DNA of 64,000 nt from Viola odorata (lineage: Eukaryota; Streptophyta; Magnoliopsida; Malpighiales; Violaceae): assembly GCA_963691705.1 (NCBI GenBank), contig OY829546.1, forward strand, positions 31,528,040 to 31,592,039. Direction: 5' to 3'. Below the pieces are notes generated by a model. That model had not been told where the DNA came from. It did no database searches and saw nothing but the letters and a program-made list of their open reading frames with translations. Position 1 is the stretch's first letter, and every line of letters begins with the position of its first letter. A program made the translations under genes and the position numbers. Below are positions 54,172 through 64,000 of the stretch, piece after piece.

Positions 54172-57100
54172 ATGACTTCCGAATCGGAGCCGACGAGACC
54201 CTCAACCTCTAATGTTCCTTTTTCCATTCGTAGACAGTTATTCCCTTTTGCTACTGTTGATCTTTCTGTGACCACATAACCAGTCAGTCCAAAATCTCTA
54301 AATCATTTGACTAGGTCTGCAGGGGGAGTCCTTTCCTTGCAGGCAACTATTTTGTTGTCCCAGATGGCGGGATCCAGCTTCTCTACTCCTACTCTAAGAG
54401 GATTTGCGCCAAACAGTACCGAACCCCCTTTTGCGAGTGAAATAGCGGCCCTGCGTTCTCGGTTGGACTATTTAACTGAAATGGCTTCCAGAATGACACC
54501 TGAAATCTTCGGGTCGAGTGTCCCTCCCAGTGTCATGTTCACGCCATCTATTGTCACCGAGCGGCCCTTCTCACCATCGTTACTGGGAAATCTCCGGTCA
54601 ACTCTATCTATAGCTGATCCCCCGATTAATTTTGTGCAGCTCACTCAGGGACGAGTGGAGCCTTATGTGCCACAACTGCCTCTAGGTCCCATCCCTCTGG
54701 AGGATCGGCACCTTGAGGAGGCCAGAAATCGCTGGGACGGTCGAAGAGAAGGAGTGAATAGAGATTTGTCTCCTGAGCGCAGTGAAAGATCCAGCAGTAG
54801 GAGATATCGAACTCGCTAGCCCAGGAGCCGCAGTCGGTCTCCTAGGTGACATCCTACGCCAGATCCACGGAATCGTAGGCGTCCTGCGGAAGTATCTCCC
54901 CCACGACATGAGCGGGAAATCCTTGACGACACGTCAGGTCATCCGTTTAGCCGTCGCATAAGACGCCATAAGGTCAGTCGACATGTGAAGCTTCCCACTG
55001 AGACTTATGACGGCACCAGAGATCCCATCTCACATATCAATAAGGTGAAGGACTTCGTGCAGTTTCAGACGCACAGTGATGCGGCGTTATGCCAAATATT
55101 CGTCATGACATTATCAGGAGTTGCGCGCCTCTAGTTCGAGGGCCTTCCCGGTGGATCTATTAGCAATTTTCCACAATTGGAATCCAAGTTCCGGTGCCGA
55201 TTTAGTACCGCGATTCCAATCAGGAAATCTGCCGCCGCATTATTCGACCTACGACGAAGGCCTCAGGAAACTCTGAAGGAATTTCTTAACCGGTTTGATC
55301 TGGAAATGTCGCTAACGCCGGGCATTACCATTGATTTTGCTATAGAAGCCTTGAAGAGGAACTGCCGATATGGTAAACTGAGGGATGCACTGATGGTGGA
55401 TCCTCCAGCGACTCTAGACGCATTGAGGCTTAAAGCTCATAATTACGCAAAAATGGAAGAAGAGGAAAGTAGAGACAGAATCTATAACATGCCGCCCGAG
55501 ATACCTCTGATTCCCAATGCTCCAGCAAATACCCTTCCTGATGACCGCCTTGCTGACGAGTATGCTCGGCAGAAAGATCATATTCCCAAAACCACCAGCG
55601 GCCGGAAAGGTAACACCTCTAAAGGAAAGCCTGGCGGTTCCCCATCTCAGCGCCAAGGAGATTCTTCTAAAGGTCGAGCGTATGACCCTGATTTCCCTTC
55701 CCTTAATCTACCAAGGGCAGAGATTTTAGCGATCGTGGAACAGCGAAACCTTCCTAGCTGTTATCCTGCGCCGGTGAAGCCCGGAGTACTTCTGGGGAGA
55801 AGAGAGAATGCTTATTGCAAGTTTCACAAAGCCAGGGGGCATTCTACGGAAGTATGCAGGGATTTAAAATCAGCGATAGAACGTTTAGTGGAAGAGGGTT
55901 ACTTGGGAGAATTCGCAATAAAAGTAAGAGAGGACGCCAGAAATAATCCCCCGAAAAGGGTCGCATATGACCGACAGGGACCCCCTCACATCCCACCAAA
56001 GGATGATGCTTCCGGACGAAGAGGTGAGGAAACTTTCGCAGTAGATGATGAGGGTTTCCCTATGATTAATATCATAGCAGGAGGGACTCCTTACCTGGAT
56101 GAACCAGAGCTACCGACGACGGCGTTAGGGGAAAAATGCAAGCGAGAGGACACGATAAAGAAAGGTGAAGCGATAAGCGTCCTAGATCGCATGGTGCTAG
56201 CCTTCTCCGAAGAGGACGAGAAAGTCGTTGTCTATCCACATAATGATGCATTGGTGGTTACGCCCATCATTGCCAGCCATGGGGTCAGAAGAACTCTCAT
56301 AGATAACGGGAGCGCGGTGAACCTCTTCTCATTAGAGGCTTACAATCTCATGAGACGGCCCGATAACGAGCTGACACCTTGTAAGAAACCCATAATTGGG
56401 GTGGATGGGGTCCCAATCCCAGTCACAGGAATAACTACTTTGCCTGTATACTTCAGAGAAGACACCTCCAAGCGATCGGAAGACCTGTTGTTCCTTGTCG
56501 TGGACCTAAACTTGCCCTACAATGCCATACTTGGACGACCTTTCCTTAATCGCTTTGGAGCGGTAATATCTCAGAAGCATTTGAAGATGAAATACCCCTC
56601 CTGGGACGGGGTGGTAGCGATAAAGGGCAATCAAAAATTGGCGGCCGAATGTTATCTGCTCATGACCCAAAAGAGTTGTGATAGATATGTATGTATAACG
56701 GCGGACCCATACGAACAAGGTGATGAGAAGCGCGCCCAACCTCTTGACAAAATGGTGCCCGTACTAGTAATCGGCATAGAGAAATCAGACTTTCTTATCA
56801 GCGAAAGGCTCAGTTCAGAAGAAAGCCTTCAGCTAGCCCGATTATTGAACAAGTACCGAGGGGAATTTGCGTGGAAACCCGCAGACATGCCGGGCATATC
56901 ACGAGAAATAGCCGAGCACCGACTCAACGTTGACCCTGGTGCTAAGCCGATCCAGCAAAAGCGACGCGCGTTCTCTGCAGAAAAAGCCTTAGCCATTGAT
57001 AAAGAAGTAGCGAAGCTCCTCGACGCTGGTTTCATCGGCGAAGTCCAGTACCCCACCTGGTTAGCCAACCCAGTCCTCATTCCTAAGTCCAGTGGAGATT

Positions 57101-58056
57101 GGCGCATGTGTATCGACTTTACTGATCTGAATGACGCTTGCCCCAAGGATTGTTACCCGCTTCCCCGAATCGACCAATTAGTCGATCAGACTGCCGGGTA
57201 CGCCTATTTAAGTTCACTTGACGCCAACTCAGGGTATCACCAAATTCCCATGGCCATCGAAGATGAAGAGAAGACTGCCTTCATCACTCCTACGGCCACT
57301 TATTGTTATACGGCGATGCCATTTGGGCTAAAGAACGCGGGGGCAACGTTCCAACGTATGGCGAACAGGATATTCGAAGAACAAATAGGGAGGAATGTGG
57401 AAGCCTATGTTGACGATATACTAGTAAAAAGCGCTAACTTTCCAGATCACCTGCGGGATCTAAAGGAAGTCTTTGATGTGATGAAACGGCACGGTATGAA
57501 ACTGAACCCCCGGAAATGCATGTTCGCGTTTCAAACGGGAAAATTCCTAGGCTACGTGGTCAGCCAAAAGGGAATTCAGCCTAATCCGTCAAAGATCAAG
57601 GCCATACAAGACATGATATCTCCAAGAACCATCAAGGAGGTACAAAGGCTAACCGGGCGCGTTATCGCCCTAGGGCGCTTTATTTCCAAGCAAGGCGAAA
57701 AGTGTCTTCCGTTCTTCAAAGTCATACGCAAGAAAGCATTCTTTGGGTGGACCCCAGAATGTGAAGAGGCGTTTGTCAGCCTAAAGGATTACCTATCGTC
57801 CGATCTACTGCTGACCAGGCCAGAACTGGGTGACACTTTATATTTATACCTCGGCGTTGTCGACGAAGTGGTTAGTGCCATCCTCGTTCGTGACGATAAC
57901 CACGCGCACCGCCCCGTATATTTTGTAAGTCATGTTCTGAAATATGCGGAATTGCGATACGCCCGAATTGAGAAAATAGCGTTCGCATTAATACAAGCCA
58001 CTCGAAAAATGGGCCGATATTTCCAGTCCTACCCCGTTATCGTGCTTACAGACTAA
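54172..58056 (+). pseudogene. Element E gag, protease, RT and RNase H
   Basis: The likely start is ATG 54172 (MTSESEPTRP). In-frame stops lie near 54279, at 54820, near 54847 and 55132 (TAG where C has Trp in WFEGLPGGSI), then one long frame to TAA at 58054 (Gln in C). Domains: capsid (ALFDLRRRPQETLKEFLNRF), knuckle CKFHKARGHSTEVC, protease TLIDNGSAVNLFS (about 56290-56330), RT with MCIDFTDLNDACPKDCYPLP, MPFGLKNAGATF and YVDDILVKS (about 57403-57430), and RNase H with LYLYLGVVDEVVSAILV. Unlike C, the finger region of RT is complete. Confidence 0.87.
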
Positions 58057-60010
58057 CCTTTAAAGAGGATATTTCGAAAGCCTGAATCCTCGGGGAGAAT
58101 GCTGATCTGGGCTCTCGAACTCGAGCAGTACGGGCTGCGATATCAGTCTCGGCCATCTGTGAAGGCTCAAATCTTGGCAGATTTCATAGCGGAATGCACC
58201 TTTACGGAAGATCCGTTAACAGACGTACCCGAAGAGGAATGGGGTGATTTGGATCTCCCATTCCTGGAAACCTACACAGACCTCTGGATCATTCATGTAG
58301 ACGGAGCTAAAAATCAGGAATTGGCTGGAGCAGGAATCTTTATAAACGGGCCGCACGATATGCGAATACAATACGCCATCCGAATCCTGCAGCCATTATC
58401 TAATAATGCGGCAGAATATGAGGCGTTACTAGCCGGACTCCGGATAGGGAGAAGCCTCTCCTCCAAAGGTAGGCATGATACCGGGAGAACAGGAGACCTG
58501 CGTCTAAAAATCTGTGGTGACTCCAAACTAGTGATCGACCAAGTCTTGGGGCGCTCTCAAAGTGATGCGGGAACTATTAGAAATAAAGAAAGAAGGCATG
58601 CAAATCAGTTTCGAGCACATTCCCCGAGAGGACAACGCCGAAGCCGACAGCCTTGCCAAGATGGCTACGAACCCGGAAGCATCCATACCCAAAGACGTGT
58701 ATTTCCGAGAATTATCTGTACCCTCCTTCATGGAAGAGCAAGCGTCTCTGTGTGTGGAAGAGCTCAAGAACGACTGGCGAGTCCCCATAATCAAATACCT
58801 AAAACACGAAGAACTGCCCGAAAATATCGCTGAAAAGAAAAGAGTGTTGAGACAGGCAGCTCGCTGTACGTATTATGACGGGGACCTAGTTCGAAGATGC
58901 TTCTCGCATCCAGCGGCCAAATACATAACGGAGCAAGAGGGTCTTCACACTTTACGCGAAATTCATAAAGGGATATGCGGTATGCACGTATCAGGCGGCA
59001 CCCTGGCTGCACAAGTCTTCAGATCTGGATTCTATTGGCCCACCATCCGAAAAGATTGCCACGACTATGTGCAAACTTGCCCGAAGTGTCAGGAGTTCTC
59101 TAAAATTCCTCGATGTCCTGCCGCTGAAATATCTGAGATCATTGCTCCTTGTCCTTTCGCTAAATGGGGAATCGATATCCTGGGGCCATTTCCGAAGGCA
59201 AGAGCCCAACTGAAATTTGTGATAGTAGCCGTGGACTACTTTACAAAGTGGGCGGAAGCCGAAGCAGTCGCCAACATCATGGCGGAAAAAACCTGGCGTT
59301 TCTTCAAACACCAAATTATCATGAGGTTTGGCGTACCCCGTATCCTAGTCAGCGATAATGGAACACAGTTCACTAGCCAATTCTTCAAAGACCAATGCTC
59401 AGAATTCGGAATAGAGCAACGGTTTTCTTCCGTGGCTCACCCGCAAACCAATGGACAGGCGGAAGTGACCAATCAGAGCATCCTTAGCGGCATCAAGAAA
59501 AACCTTGAAGGGTCTAAGAAGAAATGGGCTGACGAGCTACCATACGTGATGTGGGCGTACCGCATGACCGTTAAAACAAGTACTGGAGAAACACCTTTCG
59601 CGTTGGCCTTCAGAACCGAGGTTGTCATGCCAGTAGAAATTGGTACTATGAGCCTCCGAGTGGCTCACTTACGGGAGGAACTGAATGAAGAAAGGTTACG
59701 AGCTAACCTTGACACATTGCTAGAGGTCCGAGCGGAAACCCTCCTAAAAACGCAACACTACAAACAAAAGATGGCCCGTTATCATAACGGGCGCGTCAAA
59801 GAACGATTGCTAAAGACATGCGATTTTGTGCTTAGAGACAAACGAGCGGCTGGTCAACGTATGGGGAAGCTCAGTCCAAACTGGGACGGGCCCTATCACG
59901 TTACCCGAGTTATCAGAAAAGGAGCCTATCATCTGGAGACACTCGATGGTACTCCCTTATCTAACTCTTGGAATATTGCTCGTTTGAAATTATATTATCC
60001 TAGACCTTGA
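58057..60010 (+). pseudogene. Element E archaeal-type RNase H and integrase
   Basis: It continues the frame after the TAA at 58054 with WIIHVDGAKNQELAGAGIF, EYEALLAGLRIG and CGDSKLVIDQVLG. A deletion near 58560 then shifts the frame. From 58562 to 60010 the frame is open: EHIPREDNAEADSLAKM, an HHCC finger (GGMHVSG-like, CPKCQEF) and an integrase core with WGIDILGPFP, VSDNGTQF and QTNGQAEVTNQS, then the tail LSPNWDGPYHV and SNSWNIARLK. The integrase frame itself shows no stop. Confidence 0.87.
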
Positions 60011-60118
60011 TTTATCTGCACCTTTGACTAACGCCAACCCTAACCTCAGCTAACGCTCTGTGGGAGAGATTTCTTGGGTACTTGCGGTTGCTTTTGTGCA
60101 GATAAAAAAGGGGGCGTC

Positions 60119-60575
60119 TGGGAGTGAAAAGTCATATCCTTGTGAATGCCGGTCCTGATCAGATGGCTCACTAAGTGAGGGCACGACCCAGCATGCCTTG
60201 AACTAGCGTGGGGATTGAAAGATCCCTAGCGCCCTCCGGGAGTGAAAAGTCCTATCCTTGTGAATGCCGGTCCTGATCAGATGGCTCACTAAGTGAGGGC
60301 ACTACCCGGAATCCTTGGGAGTGAAAAGTCCTTTTCTTGTACTGACCGTTCTCGTGGAGACAACTCATCAAGATAAGGCACGCCCCGAGGATATAGTAAC
60401 TCCGTTCTAGAAATAAAAAGTCCTATCTTAGTAACCGGACTAGCGTAGTCGGTTCATCAAGTAAGGGCATAATTCTAGACGCGAGGACAACGCCTGAAAG
60501 TGAAAAGTCCTATCCTTGTGATAGCCAGTCCCGATCCGACGGCTCACTAAGTGAGGGAACTTTCCAAGCCGATCG
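60119..60575. repeat. Tandem-repeat block at the convergent ends of pol and antisense ORF (element E)
   Basis: Five units begin GTGAAAAGTCCTATCCTTGTG or close variants (starts near 60120, 60238, 60320, 60411 and 60495). Most carry GATCAGATGGCTCACTAAGTGAGGGCA, which has internal CTCACTAAGTGAG dyad symmetry. Same block as 37151-37575 in C. Confidence 0.75.
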
Positions 60576-61129
60576 TGAAAAAATGGAAGCACAAAGAATC
60601 GCGAAATTCCAGCTAGTAACTAGATGCGTGATCCCTAGTGAAGTAGAGCTGACGGAAAAAGCGATTCACGCGACTTCCATGACGGAACGCCCTATGACGG
60701 CAGCGGAAAAGCTCCTACGGGTAATCACTATCTCTCGTAACCCGTTATGCTACTAATGGTTTACAATTGAGAATGTGCAGAATAACTTTCGAGTAGCGGA
60801 AAGATTGACGACTGCACAAAGTAACAATATTATGAGGCTCGCTGAGAAAACCAACCCGATACCGACCTCAGCGATATCTATTGCTGAAATGCTACGAGTT
60901 TGCTCGAGAAATTAAACATATTATATCGCTGGGACGCTAGCGATACCCTGGGAATTTCAGAAAGTGAAATGAAGAAAGGGAAAAGACAGCAACAAAGATA
61001 TAAACTGTTCGAATGCATAAAGGTGCCTTAGAAAGGTCACAAGTTCCGGTAAAAAAAAAAAAAACTCCGCGGAGGCAAAGAGCAAAGAGCCTGACGGCAG
61101 TAAAAGAGGCGGCAAAACTTGGGAGTACG
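60576..61129. other. Element E region between repeat block and antisense ORF
   Basis: No ORF is supported. An A13 tract lies at about 61052-61064. It corresponds to 36574-37150 of element C. Confidence 0.45.
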
Positions 61130-63480
61130 TCAACCCTCGGGGTTCTTCCATTTCCAACCCTCCGCCTTAGCTCGGCGATAACCCGCTTCGTTAAGATCAG
61201 CAGACTTCTGTTTGAAGGCCTTTGTGACCTCGTCACCTTTGTATGCATCTGCCCCATGTATTTCTTCAAAGCATTCAACCAAGATAGTGGCCGTCCGCTC
61301 GACGTGCCACAGGCTCCTATCGGTTGATTCTTCTATCAGAGCGGTTCTCTCTTCCTCCCAGGCTGCCTTCTCCCTTGCCAAGGATGACTTCTCTCCTTCC
61401 AGTACAACATTCTTTGCCTCAAGGGCGGACACTCGCCCCGACAGTTCCTGCTGAGCCAGTAAAAATCGAGCGCGTTCCTCCAGCAACTTATTCTTCTCAT
61501 TTCGCTCTCGCAAAAGGTCAGAAAGGGACGCGGTAAGAGAAGCAACCTGACGTTGTACGTGCTCCGTCTAATATTGAAATTTCACAGAATTGGAAAAGAT
61601 TCCAGTGCGCAACGAGCTCACTTTATCATCATCTGTCTGCGAGAGGAAAGCTTCCCGCTCAGCAGGGGTCGACAGTAGCTGGGCTGCTAAAAAAGCCGAA
61701 ACCTCAACTGAACCATCGCCCCCGAGAGCCGCTAAGCCCGTATTGCGGAAATCATATAGACCCACTTGGTGAGTCACAATACCAGGCTCACTCGAGGAAC
61801 TTAGATCCGCAGCATAGTTAAAGGTAGAAGCCCCTTCGCCACAGCGTTGCGATAAAGAAATGCTCGAAGGCACAAAGGCCACGGGAATAGGAGGGTGGAC
61901 TTGAGAAGAAGGACCCCCTTGAACGGTATAGGAACCGTGAGGGTGATAGCCCGTAAAGTCCTGCAAACCTTCTTAATAGCCCGAGTGAGGACCATATGTG
62001 TGGACAGGCCCACCGAAGGAGTTGGGTGAAGCCCCGAAAGTCTCAGCCGTTCCCATGTTCACTAAAAATTCTGAAGGATGAGTCTGCGGACCATCCATGG
62101 AAACAAAGGTGTTGTCCGGTCCGACTTCCCCCGCAGCAACAGTAGAGGATAAGCTTTCACCCTCACCCTCCGGCTGAGGTCTCTTCCTGGAACCGCCTAG
62201 CACATGACTCATGTCCATTTCGCCTGTGGGAGAGGCAGAGGTAGACCCAGTAACGGTCTCCTGCTAAGAACCCAGTACGAAACACAGATAAGAGAAATGG
62301 CAATAAACACCGATAAACAGCATATCGTAACAAAGAAGCACACTCACAGCAGCAGTCTTAAGAGGAGGTGCTTCCGAAGAACCTGCCATGTCCAGAGGAG
62401 GAGTAAGAGCGGCAACGCTTCTTGTTCTTTTCTTCTTTTTTCCTCTGGCAAGGACCTTAGAAGAAGACGGTTGGGCAGTAGCGGCAGCAACGGTCACGAT
62501 AGGGATACCTGAAGGAATGTCGGTATTCCCCTCACCGGCTGAGGAAGAAGATACTTGAGCAAGGCTCACGGAAATGGCAGGAAGCACAGTTGAGTTATCG
62601 GCAGCTTCCGTAGAGATGGCCTTCTCTTTTTCTTATCTATCCTGGGCCCTTTTCAGTCGCCTTCTAACGTTTTCAGGCTTGTAGTCAGGATATGTCGCTG
62701 CATAATGACAAAGTAACAATTAGCATTAGTACTAGTGATAATAAAGAAGGAAGCGACTCGACACTCACGTCTAACGTAGTTCTTCATATCAACTCTGCAC
62801 GCCACATGGCGGATATGAACGTTGATTTCCAGTTGAAGGCGTTTGTCTAACCAGCCTTGTTCACGCTGAGGAAGAGTCTCAGGCCGACCCCAGACGTTGT
62901 CCTTAATGTCTTGGTTAAACCCAGACTGCTACCAGGAACTGGGGTCTTCGGGAAGATCTATCACAAAGAACTCTTTCTTCCAGGCATCGACAGAGGACTC
63001 AATATGGAGAAGTTTCCAAGTGAAAGACTTGAGTGAGTCATCGTCATAACGAGGCGATATCGTTATCACTCCTTGACACTTCATCAGTTTAAAAACTGAT
63101 TTAAGCAGTAAAAGAGAAGGGGAAGTGATCCCCTTATATTTACAGAGTTCTAAAAAAGCATAAACGCAGCAGTACGCATTTGGGGCTAATTGAACAGGAT
63201 TCAAATCGCAGGCAACGAGCAACTATTTTATGAAAGAATTAATGGGAAGCTGGAAACCGTAGCGGAACATTTGTGTGTACAAGACCCTACGCTTGCCTGT
63301 CAAAATGCTATTTAGGCGTACCGACTCAGAGGAAATGGAGGCCTTATAGTCGGCAGGAATAACAGCATTATGTGCAGCTAAATGCTCGTTAAGAGCAGCC
63401 TCAGAGGTGATACTACTAACTATAATATCCATCTTTTTCTCATCGGTAGATCTCGACTCAGAGCGGCGAGTCTTAGCCAT
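61130..63480 (-). pseudogene. Element E copy of antisense ORF 4, three exons with stops
   Basis: Exon 1 is 62769-63480 (712 nt, the same length as in C), exon 2 is 62348-62697 and exon 3 is 61130-62260; introns are 71 and 87 bp with GT..AG borders. It starts MAKTRRSESRS. The domain motifs GFQLPINSFIK, YCCVYAFLELC and CQGVITISPRYDDD match C, as do the C-terminal coiled coil and LWHVERTATILVECFEEIHG. Stops lie near 63220, 62635, 61971 and 61566. The two copies sharing intron positions and domain order support the gene model. Function is unknown. Confidence 0.75.
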
Positions 63481-64000
63481 GGTAGAAATAAAAAAGTAAA
63501 GATGAAGAAGACGACGGAAGAAAATATGAGGTACCTTTAGAGAGAAAGCTCTTCGAAAACCTTGAACGGTGGCAAGAAAATGGGACGGCTAGAGAAAATA
63601 TGAAGAAAGTAGAACGGCAAAAATAAGCAAAAGAAACAAATATTGGGTTTTATAACCCTAATGGTCAACGAAACGACGGACGTCGCAGTCGTTGCGTGAG
63701 AGGATCGCAAGGAAAAGACTCAAGCAATGAGTACAATTCTAGAGAAGCGCGGCAACGCTTCGATTTTGCTAAAATTCTGAAGCACACTAGCCCTAGGCGT
63801 CCTGAAAATGGACACGTGTGCCTGAGTTATCAAGACTTTTCTCCCACATCAGTCAGAAGATCATAAGCATTAAATGCTCCGAAAATCAGAAAAGATTTTC
63901 TGGAATAAGACAAGAGCGATATCGCAGCAACGGAAACAGCACGGGAAAATAAAACAAGGGTCTTTTATTGTCTAAAAAAATAAAGTACAAATATCGTTTC
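63481..64000 (-). other. Element E promoter side of antisense ORF 4
   Basis: The minus strand has TTATAAAACCC (core 63648-63654), matching the box at 20999-21005 in C. No ORF is supported. The AT-rich end would be the 3' flank of the next antisense gene if it exists. Confidence 0.5.

Larger units (their letters stand above)
53466..64000 (+). mobile_element. Element E: second Tat-lineage element, same family as C (3' end outside)
   Basis: The 5' LTR is 53466-54085. Gag-pol on the plus strand (54172-60010) is followed by the convergent repeat block (60119-60570) and, on the minus strand, a copy of antisense ORF 4 (61130-63480). Order and sequence follow element C throughout. The 3' LTR lies beyond 64000, and so would any copies of antisense ORFs 1-3. 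Stops and a ~40-nt deletion near 58560 break the polyprotein. Confidence 0.88.

Overview
The window looks like nuclear DNA of a flowering plant. It has short introns with GT..AG borders, AT-rich intergenic DNA, Tourist- and Stowaway-like MITEs, and above all Ty3/gypsy LTR retrotransposons of typical plant lineages (chromovirus, Tat, Athila). I cannot place the species. Only the first 7.7 kb is host-like. It holds a possible two-exon gene for a 51-residue secreted peptide (752-987, minus), a Harbinger-like element with a Stowaway-like element nested in it (1629-3237), and the last four coding exons of a protein phosphatase 2C gene (4521-6844, minus). The upstream exons of the phosphatase are not visible; the intron that should lead to them is broken at 7674 by the transposon nest.

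From 7674 to the end of the window everything is nested LTR retrotransposons. The outer element A (minus strand, CRM-like chromovirus) starts at 7674, and its second LTR begins at 53223. Four elements sit inside A: B (8359-14090, plus, Galadriel-like chromovirus) in the 3' LTR; C (15170-44005, minus, Tat lineage, target duplication CACAC) in the integrase region; G (47206-50982, probably a 3.8-kb solo LTR, target duplication ACACT) in gag; and E (53466 to beyond 64000, plus, same family as C) in the 5' LTR. A sixth element, F (22728-35343, minus, Athila lineage with env-like region), sits inside C, so nesting is three deep (A>C>F). Hand comparison of LTR pairs agrees: A about 4% divergent, B about 3%, C and F about 1%.

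C and E are autonomous-type Tat elements: gag, protease, RT, RNase H, a second (archaeal-type) RNase H and integrase on one strand. On the opposite strand, between pol and the 3' LTR, C carries four separate ORFs, each preceded by a TATA-like box. Two of them are spliced paralogues with a shared N-terminal domain and coiled coils. The pol and antisense units converge on a tandem-repeat block kept in both C and E.

Most notable observations: (1) F carries at least 16 dispersed arrays of a 12-bp unit (GTCTTGGCCNNN, usually closed by a 14-bp palindrome) in LTR, gag, pol, env-like and leader DNA, and they are absent from the other elements; (2) the 3' LTR of F is followed by the exact 18-nt primer-binding sequence, and F is flanked by a ~392-bp duplication of C instead of a 5-bp one; (3) B shows a similar event, with a 43-bp flanking duplication and a 3' LTR lacking its last ~20 bp. 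All coding regions of A, B, C and E carry stops or frameshifts. F is the most intact: gag and pol form one frame with a single in-frame UAG between them.
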